From NCBI GenBank assembly GCA_019683665.1, contig JADGIB010000159.1:1-8093 (forward strand): 8,093 nt of DNA, read 5' to 3'. How positions within the stretch are numbered: the stretch's first letter is position 1; each line of letters opens with the position of its first letter. Made by a program: the position numbers and the translations under genes. Below are positions 1 through 5,513 of this stretch, piece by piece. Source of the DNA: Solirubrobacteraceae bacterium. GTDB taxonomy: Bacteria > Actinomycetota > Thermoleophilia > Solirubrobacterales > Solirubrobacteraceae. The notes beneath the pieces are model-generated. The model was not told where the DNA came from and searched no databases. It was given only the letters and a program-made list of their open reading frames with translations.

Positions 1-75
1 GCCTACAGCGCCGGCATCTGGATCAACTGGCTCACCGGACGCCCGACCCGGGCGTTCGCCGACCTCAACGCCTGA
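1..75 (+). CDS. C-terminal fragment of an unidentified protein
   Basis: The first reading frame is open from base 1 and ends in TGA at 73-75. It gives 24 residues that begin AYSAGIWINWL and end in RAFADLNA. The rest of the gene lies upstream of the window. The fragment is too short to assign a family. The aromatic, hydrophobic start followed by a basic stretch would suit the end of a membrane or membrane-associated protein, but this is a guess. It converges with the mIHF-like gene, whose stop lies 20 nt further on, and no clear terminator hairpin separates them. Confidence 0.55.
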   Translation, partial: AYSAGIWINWLTGRPTRAFADLNA

Positions 76-95
76 GTTCGCGTGGCATCAATCAT

Positions 96-476
96 CTAGG
101 CGGCCGCGCCCGCCATCGGGCGGGAGCGGGCGCGCTCACCGACGTCGGCCCCGCCGGACCGGGCCGCCTCGAGGCGCTCGGCGATCGCCAGCCGCTGGCG
201 CTGGGTCAGCGACCCGATCGTCTTCGTCTCAGAGAGCGGCAGCTGCGCGAGGAAGCGCCGGCAGCGCGTCCGTCCCCACCGGCGCTGGCTCATGAGCAGG
301 TCGGCGATGGCCATGCTCCTCGCCTCCCACGGGGAGGTGAGCACCACCTCCGACACCGTCAGCTCGCCTTCGGCCACGCGTCGCTTCAGCTCCGCCCGGG
401 CGAGGCGGACCTCGTTCGCGCGCTGGAGGGCTCGCAGGTGCTGGGGCCCTGAGGCGTTGAGTGCTGACGCCGTCAT
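96..476 (-). CDS. mIHF-like DNA-binding protein (actinobacterial integration host factor family)
   Basis: This 126-aa protein resembles the actinobacterial integration host factor family (mIHF/sIHF), nucleoid proteins that bind and bend DNA and are unrelated to HU/IHF of proteobacteria. The match is in layout: an N-terminal basic helix (residues about 12-36, RANEVRLARAELKRRVAEG), a short 'T-V-S-E-V' helix start (40-44), an 'A-I-A-D-L-L' helix (56-61), then a basic helix-turn segment (64-78) and a C-terminal 'IGSLTQRQR' helix (87-102) like the family's 'GLGxxQR' ending. The usual 'LPGVGKxRA' hairpin is replaced by QRRWGRTRCRRFLAQL, so this is a divergent paralog. The tail after residue 103 is low-complexity. 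The ATG at 476 is chosen because GGGAGGAAGC directly precedes it and homology begins about ten residues in; an in-frame GTG at 611 would add 45 Arg/Gly-rich residues with no matching features. Confidence 0.8.
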   Translation of the reverse strand: MTASALNASGPQHLRALQRANEVRLARAELKRRVAEGELTVSEVVLTSPWEARSMAIADLLMSQRRWGRTRCRRFLAQLPLSETKTIGSLTQRQRLAIAERLEAARSGGADVGERARSRPMAGAAA

Positions 477-486
477 GCTTCCTCCC
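477..486 (-). promoter_or_regulatory. Strong Shine-Dalgarno that fixes the mIHF-like start
   Basis: On the minus strand the ten bases before the ATG read GGGAGGAAGC, a near-perfect SD core with about 4 nt to the start codon. It supports the 126-aa form over the longer in-frame reading. Confidence 0.75.
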
Positions 487-669
487 TGCCGTCGGGCCGT
501 CCGGCCGTCCGGCGTCGCTCGTTGCTGGACTCGCCGTCCGCGCGCACGGAGCCGCCTCCCCTCGGGCACGCCTCCAGTCGGGGTCCCACCGGGCCGCCGG
601 CCGACACCCACTCCGGTCGGCGGCCCGCGCTCTCCACTCCCCCATCGCGTCGCGGCCGACGCGACGGGA
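487..669 (-). other. Gene-free GC-rich stretch, probable 5' leader of the mIHF-like gene
   Basis: About 180 nt lie between the SD and the predicted promoter. I see no convincing gene: the open frames here are Arg/Pro/Gly-rich and overlap one another, as expected by chance at this GC content. An 8-bp tandem repeat (GGCCGTCC twice on +, 495-510, with a partial third copy) sits just upstream of the SD. If the promoter at 670-699 is the true one, the transcript carries a long structured leader; a closer promoter that I cannot recognise would shorten it. Confidence 0.4.
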
Positions 670-699
670 ACGCTACGCCGGTGACAGCCGGACGGTCAA
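670..699 (-). promoter_or_regulatory. Predicted sigma-70-type promoter driving the mIHF-like gene
   Basis: On the minus strand TTGACC (694-699) is followed after 18 nt by TAGCGT (670-675). These are good matches to the housekeeping -35 TTGACA and -10 TANNNT boxes and stand out in such GC-rich DNA. The expected transcript start is near 662-664, pointing to the mIHF-like gene. An imperfect dyad, GGTGAC (680-685) against GTCAACC (695-701) with a one-base bulge, overlaps the -35 box and spacer and could be an operator. Confidence 0.55.
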
Positions 700-747
700 C
701 CGGCGGCCACGAGGTTCATGCGCTCCGAGCGCACTTTTCGCGCCAGC

Positions 748-794
748 CCTCGACCAACGGTCGAGGCTCGGTCCGGGCGCCCCGCGGCGCCCGG
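748..794 (-). terminator. Tandem hairpins after the oxoamine synthase gene
   Basis: Two perfect hairpins follow the stop codon (799-801). The first (773-794) has a 9-bp stem, CCGGGCGCC/GGCGCCCGG, and a 4-nt loop. The second (748-766) has an 8-bp stem, CCTCGACC/GGTCGAGG, and a 3-nt loop. No U-tract follows either one, as is common for terminators proposed in high-GC actinobacteria. The position, 4 nt after the stop and before the mIHF promoter, suits a terminator insulating the two minus-strand genes. Confidence 0.6.
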
Positions 795-798
795 CCGG

Positions 799-2037
799 TC
801 ACGGCCGCGGCAGCGGCCCGTGCTCCTCCTCGAAGGCCGCCTTGACGGCCGAGAACGCGTCGAGCGCGCGGTCCAGCGTCTCGGTGTCGTGGGTGGCCAT
901 GACGCTCGTGCGCAGCAGCGCCCCGCCGGGCGGGACGGCCGGGTGGATCGCGACGTTCACGAACACGCCGGCGTCGTAGAGCGCGCGCCACAGCAGCGCC
1001 GCCTTCCAGTCGTCCTCGACGAGGATCGGGATGACCGGGGTGCCGATCTCGTGGTCGACGGTCTTGAAGCCGCGCTCCTTCAGCCCGGCCCGCAGGTAGG
1101 CCGCGTTCGCGAGCACGCGGGCCATGAGCTCCGGCCCCTCGGGCGAGCGGATGATCCGCAGCGCCGCGAGCGCCGCGCCGACCGCGGCCGGCACGCCGGC
1201 GGCGGTGAAGATGAACGCGCGGCTGCTGATGCGGATGAAGTCGATGACCTCGCGGTCGCCGACGACGAACCCGCCGCAGCTCGCCAGCGACTTGCTGAAC
1301 GTGCCCATGCGCAGGTCGACGCGGTCCTCGACGCCGAGCAGCTCGGTCGCGCCGCGGCCGTGCGGGCCGAGGACGCCGGCGGCGTGCGCCTCGTCGACCA
1401 TGAGGCGGGCGCCGTAGCGGCGGCAGAGGTCGGCGATCTCCACGAGCGGGGCGACGTCGCCCTCCATCGAGTAGACGCCGTCGACGACGACGAGCACGCC
1501 GCCGCCGTCGTTCTGGGCCCGGTCGAGCTGCTTCTCCAGCTTGTCGAGCTGGTTGTGGCGGAACGGGCGCATCTTCGCCCGCGCCTGCAGGACGCCGTCG
1601 AGGATCGACGCGTGGTCGCCGGAGTCGACGATGACCGTGTCGGACTGGTCGAGGATCGTCCCGATCGTCCCGAGGTTGGCCTGGTGGCCGGTCGTGAACA
1701 CGAGGCAGTCCTCGGTGCCCATCCAGTCGGCCAGCTCCTCCTCCAGCTGGAGGTGCAGCCGGGTCGTGCCGTTCAGGAACCGCGAGCCGGTGAGGCCGGT
1801 GCCGTACTTCTCGAGGGCGTCGCGCGCGCCCTGGATCACGCGCGGGTCCCCGGTCAGGCCGAGGTAGTTGTTGGAGCCGAGCATGATGCGGTCGGCCCCC
1901 TCCATCTCCGTCACCGGGCGCGCGGGGCCGGTCAGCGGTCGGAAGTAGGGGATGAGGTCGGCCTCACGCGCGGCGCGCAGCTGCTCGGCGCGCTCGTGCC
2001 CGCGGACCTTGGCGAAGACGTCTACGGTGGTGGGCAT
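799..2037 (-). CDS. PLP-dependent alpha-oxoamine synthase, serine palmitoyltransferase-like
   Basis: This 412-aa fold-type I PLP enzyme condenses an amino acid with an acyl thioester and releases CO2. Family marks: SNNYLGL (55-61), the PLP-stacking His in DHASI (H142), DEAH (215-218), and the Schiff-base lysine K249 in GTFSKS. Within the family (Kbl, BioF, HemA, SPT) several motifs recall bacterial serine palmitoyltransferase: GSRFLNGT (84-91), GTFSKSLASCGGFVV (Kbl has GTLGKALGG at this point), VFVN (358-361), and LLRTSVMATH (374-383) with the conserved Arg. No tdh, bio or hem gene is nearby, which weakens the Kbl, BioF and ALA synthase readings. Automated annotation would probably say glycine C-acetyltransferase or 8-amino-7-oxononanoate synthase. 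It lacks membrane segments, as expected for soluble bacterial SPT. The ATG at 2037 is the only early start in frame; AAGG lies 5 nt upstream, inside the divergent gene. Family is near certain, SPT activity moderate. Confidence 0.93.
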   Translation of the reverse strand: MPTTVDVFAKVRGHERAEQLRAAREADLIPYFRPLTGPARPVTEMEGADRIMLGSNNYLGLTGDPRVIQGARDALEKYGTGLTGSRFLNGTTRLHLQLEEELADWMGTEDCLVFTTGHQANLGTIGTILDQSDTVIVDSGDHASILDGVLQARAKMRPFRHNQLDKLEKQLDRAQNDGGGVLVVVDGVYSMEGDVAPLVEIADLCRRYGARLMVDEAHAAGVLGPHGRGATELLGVEDRVDLRMGTFSKSLASCGGFVVGDREVIDFIRISSRAFIFTAAGVPAAVGAALAALRIIRSPEGPELMARVLANAAYLRAGLKERGFKTVDHEIGTPVIPILVEDDWKAALLWRALYDAGVFVNVAIHPAVPPGGALLRTSVMATHDTETLDRALDAFSAVKAAFEEEHGPLPRP

Positions 2038-2049
2038 ATGAGCCTTGAG
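2023..2049. promoter_or_regulatory. Zero-length divergent start junction (CATATG)
   Basis: The ATG of the minus-strand enzyme (2035-2037) and the ATG of the plus-strand GNAT protein (2038-2040) touch back to back. Translation and transcription signals therefore lie in the opposite gene. For the plus gene, TACGGT (2023-2028) fits a -10 TANNNT box 9 nt before the ATG, which would give a leaderless or nearly leaderless mRNA; GGTGG (2026-2030) is an alternative SD. For the minus gene, AAGG (2043-2046 on the complement) is a possible SD 5 nt from the ATG. The -10 call is weak by itself; the junction is certain if both starts are right. Confidence 0.5.
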
Positions 2050-3162
2050 ATCCGGGCGGTGGCGTCGCACCGCGAGATTCGGGAGTTCATCGAGCTCCCG
2101 TTCCGGCTGCACTCTACCTCTCCCCAATGGGTGCCCCCGCTGCGGCTCGAGCGCCGCCTCTTCCTGTCGCGCAGGCACAACGCGTTCTTCACCCACGGGG
2201 ACGCGCGCCTGTTCCTGGCCTGGCGCGACGGGCGGCCCGTGGGCCGCATCAGCGCGCAGTACAACCTCAGCTACGACGGCCGGCACCCCGGCGAGGCGAC
2301 CGGGATGTTCGGGTTCTTCGAGGCCGAGGAGGACCCCGACGCGGTCCGCGGGCTGCTGGAGGCGGCCGCCGGGTGGCTGCGGGCGCGCGGGCGCACGCGG
2401 ATGCTCGGCCCGATGGACTTCACGATGAACGACGAGAGCGGCATCCTCATCGAGGGGTTCGACCGCGAGCCGATGATCCGCCAGCCGTGGCACCCGCCGT
2501 ACTACCAGCGGCTGCTGGAGGAGGCGGGCCTGCGCAAGGCGATGGACCTCTACATGTGGGAGCTGTCGATCGCCGACCGCAGCAGGATCCGGCCGATCCT
2601 GTTCCGGCTCGCCGAGGAGGCCGAGACGAAGCACGGCGTGAAGCTGCGCAAGATGACGCGGCGGACGCTGCGCCGCGACCTCGACGCGTTCGGCGAGGTC
2701 TACAACGCCGCCTGGGCCGAGAACTGGGACTTCGTGCCGTTCACGAAGGCCGACCTCGACGCCTACGCCCGCGAGCTGCAGCTCGTCTTCGACCCCGACT
2801 GGTTCATGGTCGCCGAGAAGGACGGCGAGCCGATCGCGGTGAACATCACGATCCCGGACATCAACCAGGTCCTCAAGCGGATGAACGGGCGCCTGCTGCC
2901 GTTCGGCTGGTGGCACTACCTGCGGCGCAGGCGGATCATGGATCGCGTCCGGGTCGGGTTCCTCGGCGTCAAGCCCGAGTTCCAGCACACCGGCGTCGCC
3001 GCGCAGATGTACATCGAGCAGTTCAACCTCGGCGAGCGGACGCGGTACTCGTGGGGCGAGATGGGCTGGATCCTGGAGACGAACCACGCGATGAACCGCG
3101 GCATGGAGGCGATGGGCGGCCGGATCGTCAAGCGCTACCGCGTCTACGAGCGGGACGTGTAG
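2038..3162 (+). CDS. GNAT-fold acyltransferase, putative bacterial ceramide synthase-like (bCerS-type)
   Basis: This 374-aa protein has a two-part GNAT layout. The N-terminal half holds IRAVAS (5-10), SPQWVPPL (28-35), HNAFF (47-51), VGRIS (68-72) and the FGFFE segment (91-95), then LGPMDFTMNDESG (123-135) and WHPPYY (151-156). The C-terminal half carries a motif-A-like GFLGVKPEFQHTGVA (307-321), where the acyl-CoA-loop pattern R/Q-x-x-G-x-A reads Q-H-T-G-V-A, and a closing GWILETNHAMNRGMEAMGG (343-361) then YRVYER (367-372). This is the large GNAT family often annotated only as hypothetical or N-acetyltransferase. From memory, the Caulobacter ceramide synthase bCerS belongs to or near it; I could not confirm this by alignment. 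Divergent adjacency to an SPT-like enzyme supports N-acylation of a sphingoid base. It has no signal peptide and no clear membrane helix. The ATG at 2038 keeps the conserved N-terminus. Confidence 0.85.
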   Translation: MSLEIRAVASHREIREFIELPFRLHSTSPQWVPPLRLERRLFLSRRHNAFFTHGDARLFLAWRDGRPVGRISAQYNLSYDGRHPGEATGMFGFFEAEEDPDAVRGLLEAAAGWLRARGRTRMLGPMDFTMNDESGILIEGFDREPMIRQPWHPPYYQRLLEEAGLRKAMDLYMWELSIADRSRIRPILFRLAEEAETKHGVKLRKMTRRTLRRDLDAFGEVYNAAWAENWDFVPFTKADLDAYARELQLVFDPDWFMVAEKDGEPIAVNITIPDINQVLKRMNGRLLPFGWWHYLRRRRIMDRVRVGFLGVKPEFQHTGVAAQMYIEQFNLGERTRYSWGEMGWILETNHAMNRGMEAMGGRIVKRYRVYERDV

Positions 3163-3206
3163 GCGGGCGGCCGGGACCGCCTGGCCGGCTGCTAAGGTCG
3201 CCGCCG

Positions 3207-3515
3207 ATGGCCGATGAGCCCATGCCCGTGGAGGCCGAGCCCGAGGTCGTGGACGGCGTCGTCGTCCGCGACGAGCCGGGGCGTGCGCTCGAGCGCCGCT
3301 CCGTCGCCCCGCTGACCGTGCAGGCGGCGGCGGTCGCCGGCGCGTCGCTCGTCGCCGGCGCGACCGCGGTCGTCCTGGCCAGGGGCGTGGCCCGGGTCGC
3401 GCGCAGCCCGCGCCGGGCGCGGCTGCGCCTCGGCGGACGGCGGCGCGGGGGCCGCCTCGACATCGTCGCCACCCGCACGTTCCTCGTCGACGTGCACCTC
3501 GTGGACCGGCGCTGA
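3207..3515 (+). CDS. Small single-pass membrane protein of unknown function
   Basis: This 102-aa protein starts at ATG 3207, with AAGG 9 nt upstream (3194-3197). It has three parts: an acidic N-terminus (residues 1-32, rich in Glu, Asp and Val), one hydrophobic Ala/Val/Gly-rich segment (about 35-59) that could span the membrane, and a very basic Arg-rich stretch (about 62-83). It ends in a hydrophobic TFLVDVHLVDRR tail. The charge pattern predicts the basic side in the cytoplasm. I do not recognise the family. It lies 44 nt after the GNAT gene and 17 nt before the glycosylase gene on the same strand, so all three may share a transcript. Its translation also lies in a long open frame starting far upstream, which is a GC artefact; the own SD and change of composition favour this start. 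Confidence 0.65.
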   Translation: MADEPMPVEAEPEVVDGVVVRDEPGRALERRSVAPLTVQAAAVAGASLVAGATAVVLARGVARVARSPRRARLRLGGRRRGGRLDIVATRTFLVDVHLVDRR

Positions 3516-3532
3516 GCCCGCCCGCGGCAGCC

Positions 3533-4468
3533 GTGCCCGCCCGGGCGCCCCGCGTCGACCCCGACGCGCTGGCGGTCGAGGTCCGCGTCGAGGTGCGCCC
3601 GCCGTGGCCGTTCCGGCTCCAGCGCCACGGCGGCAAGGACGGCGTCCTGCGCTGCCGCGACGGGGTCCTGTCGCGGCTGCTGCACGTCGAGGGCGAGCCG
3701 GCCGTCGTCCGCGTCGCCCAGCCGGCGCGCGAGCGGGTCCTGTTCGCCGCCCGCGCGCCGCGCCGCGACGTCGCCGAGGAGGCGATCGCGCGGATGCGCT
3801 TCGCGGTCGCCGTCGACGACGACCTGCGCCCGTTCCACGACCGCTTCCGCTTCGACCCGCTCATCGGCCGCGCCGTGCGGGCGCTGCCGCACCTGCGGGT
3901 CCGCCGCCGCCCCGAGCCGTTCGAGGCGCTCGCGTGGGCGATCTGCGAGCAGCTCATCGACTTCGAGCGGGCCAGCGAGATCGAGCGGCGGATCGTCCGC
4001 CACGCCGGGCCGTGCCTCGACGACGGCTCGCGCCCGCCGCTGCGCGACGTGCCGGCCGCCGCGGCCGTCGCCGCGCTCGCGCCGGCGCGGCTGGAGGCGC
4101 TCGGGCTGACGCAGACGCGGGCGGGCGCGCTCGTCCGCGCCGCCCGCGAGGTCGCCTCCGGGCGCGTCGACCTGCGCGACGGCGACCACGAGCGCGGCTG
4201 GGCGCGGCTGCGCGCGATCCACGGCGTCGGCGCCTGGACGGTCGAGTTCCTCGCCCTCCACGGGCAGGGCCGCTACGACCAGCTCCCGGCCGGGGACCTC
4301 GCCTACCGCAAGCTCGTCGGGCGGCTGCGCGCCGGCGGGCGCCCGTCGGCGCGCGCCGATGAGGACGAGGTGCGGGCGTTCTTCGCCCCGTACGGCGAGT
4401 GGGCCGGCCTGGCGGGCGCGGACGCGCTCGCCGGGGCCAGCCGCGTCCACCGGGCGCTCGCCGCGTAG
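3533..4468 (+). CDS. alkA: DNA-3-methyladenine glycosylase II family protein (AlkA-type, HhH-GPD)
   Basis: This 311-aa base-excision repair glycosylase removes alkylated purines from DNA by cutting the N-glycosidic bond. It shows the HhH-GPD pattern: AWAICEQLIDFERASEIERR (134-153) early in the glycosylase domain, the helix-hairpin-helix LRAIHGVGAWTVEFLAL (226-242), and the catalytic Asp D255 in LPAGDLAYRK, which takes the place of LPDDYLIK in E. coli AlkA. An AlkA_N-like domain precedes it (about 15-110). The length is slightly above E. coli AlkA (282 aa). The start is a GTG at 3533, 17 nt after the membrane protein gene; its SD is poor (only GCGGCAG), so coupling to upstream translation is possible. 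Nothing suggests an adaptive Ada system next to it. Its stop is 7 nt from the convergent thiY stop, with no terminator between. Confidence 0.85.
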   Translation: MPARAPRVDPDALAVEVRVEVRPPWPFRLQRHGGKDGVLRCRDGVLSRLLHVEGEPAVVRVAQPARERVLFAARAPRRDVAEEAIARMRFAVAVDDDLRPFHDRFRFDPLIGRAVRALPHLRVRRRPEPFEALAWAICEQLIDFERASEIERRIVRHAGPCLDDGSRPPLRDVPAAAAVAALAPARLEALGLTQTRAGALVRAAREVASGRVDLRDGDHERGWARLRAIHGVGAWTVEFLALHGQGRYDQLPAGDLAYRKLVGRLRAGGRPSARADEDEVRAFFAPYGEWAGLAGADALAGASRVHRALAA

Positions 4469-4475
4469 CGGCCGC

Positions 4476-5513
4476 TCAGTTCGCGGCGGCCGGGTCGTCG
4501 GCCGGCTCGATCCCGGCGCCCGGGAGGAACTCGTTCGTCAGCGACCGCGGCAGCGGCGGCTTCTCGAGCAGGCCGTTGTCGACCATCCAGCGGCCGTAGC
4601 GGCCCCACGCCGCCGCGTCCTGCCAGCCGAACGGCAGCTCGTCGTCCTCGGGGAAGAACGCGGGCAGCGTCGCCTCGACCTCGGCGAGCGTGTCGGCCCG
4701 GTCGAGGTCCGGGTTGGCCTCCAGCAACGGCCGGATGCCGGCCTGCGGGTTCTCGCGCAGCGCCTCGTGGCCCTGGGCGACGGCGCGCAGGAACGCCCGC
4801 AGGTACGGGCCGCGCTCGCGGGCGGTCTCGGCCCGCACGACGAAGATCAGCTCGTCGTAGGTCGGCACGCCGGCCTCGTCGACCGGGATGATCACCGGGT
4901 CGCGCTCGGCCCGCTGCAGCTCGACGCCCTCGACGTTCCAGAACGCGCCGAGCGTCGCGTCGACCTTGCCCGACACCATCGCCGGCACGAGGTTGAAGCC
5001 GACGTTGACCTCGCGCACCGAGGCCGGGTCGACCCCCGCCTCGTCGAGGATCGTCTTCAGGTACGCCGACTGGTACGGGATGCCGGCGGTCCCGACGGTC
5101 TTGCCCTCGAGGTCGGCGACCGAGCGGACCTTCCCCTTCGGCAGCGCCATGATCGACGTCAGCGGGCGCTGGACGAGCGCCCCGATCGAGACGAGGTCGG
5201 CGCCCTGGTCGCGGGCGAGCAGCAGCTCCGGCTCGTAGGAGATCGCCACGTCGACCTTCCCGGCGGCGAGCAGCTTCAGCGGCGCGGCCGGGTCCGACGG
5301 GGTCACGAGCTCGACGTCGAGCCCCGCGCGCTCGAACGCGCCGGTCCCCTGCGCGGCGTAGATCCCGGCGTGGTCGGCGTTCGGGTAGTAGTCGAGCATG
5401 AGGCGCACCTGGCTGGAGGGCGGCGCGCTCGTCGTCTCCTCCTTCTCGCCGCAGCCGGCGAGCGCGGCGGCGCCGAGCGCCGCCAGGAGCGCGATGAGGA
5501 TCCGGCGGGTCAC
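4476..5513 (-). CDS. thiY: ABC transporter substrate-binding lipoprotein, ThiY-like (NMT1/THI5 domain)
   Basis: This 345-aa extracytoplasmic binding protein serves the importer encoded upstream. Residues 1-21 form a lipoprotein signal: MTRR, a hydrophobic core, then the lipobox LAGC with C21. The mature protein starts with an acidic linker, then LMLDYYPNADHAGIYAAQ (38-55), which matches the ThiY/Thi5 pattern 'W/Y-x-P-N-x-x-H-x-G-x-Y-x-A' for pyrimidine binding. Further family marks are LLAAGKVDVAISYEPELLLA, LEGKTVGT and AMVSGKVDATLGAFWNVEG. The cysteine-rich motif of eukaryotic Thi5 HMP synthase is absent, so this is a transport protein. The start is GTG (5511-5513) with AAAGGA 4 nt upstream, overlapping the permease TGA by 4 nt (GTGA). 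TPP riboswitch control of the operon favours N-formyl-aminopyrimidine, HMP or a related thiamin precursor over sulfonates or nitrate. ThiY identity is good; exact ligand is inferred. Confidence 0.88.
   Translation of the reverse strand: MTRRILIALLAALGAAALAGCGEKEETTSAPPSSQVRLMLDYYPNADHAGIYAAQGTGAFERAGLDVELVTPSDPAAPLKLLAAGKVDVAISYEPELLLARDQGADLVSIGALVQRPLTSIMALPKGKVRSVADLEGKTVGTAGIPYQSAYLKTILDEAGVDPASVREVNVGFNLVPAMVSGKVDATLGAFWNVEGVELQRAERDPVIIPVDEAGVPTYDELIFVVRAETARERGPYLRAFLRAVAQGHEALRENPQAGIRPLLEANPDLDRADTLAEVEATLPAFFPEDDELPFGWQDAAAWGRYGRWMVDNGLLEKPPLPRSLTNEFLPGAGIEPADDPAAAN

Noticed and set aside
495..510. GGCCGTCC tandem repeat as a possible regulatory or CRISPR-like repeat
   Set aside because: Only two full copies without spacers; this is simple GC-rich duplication.
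477..611. A longer mIHF-like protein starting at GTG 611
   Set aside because: The added 45 residues are Gly/Arg-rich with no family match, and the strong SD sits at the 476 ATG.
718..3162. A + strand frame open for 814 codons across the antisense of the oxoamine synthase and into the GNAT gene
   Set aside because: Only the part from 2038 matches a family. The upstream part is Arg/Asp/Val-rich antisense of a well-conserved enzyme; long chance frames are expected when stop codons are rare at high GC.
2038..3957. The minus frame of the oxoamine synthase stays open another 640 codons upstream of its ATG
   Set aside because: The extension is antisense to the GNAT, membrane protein and glycosylase genes and has Arg/Pro-rich low-complexity composition. 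The conserved enzyme begins at 2037.
4468..4475. GCGGCCGC palindrome between the convergent alkA and thiY stops
   Set aside because: An 8-bp GC palindrome is common in such DNA and is too short for a bidirectional terminator or an attachment site.
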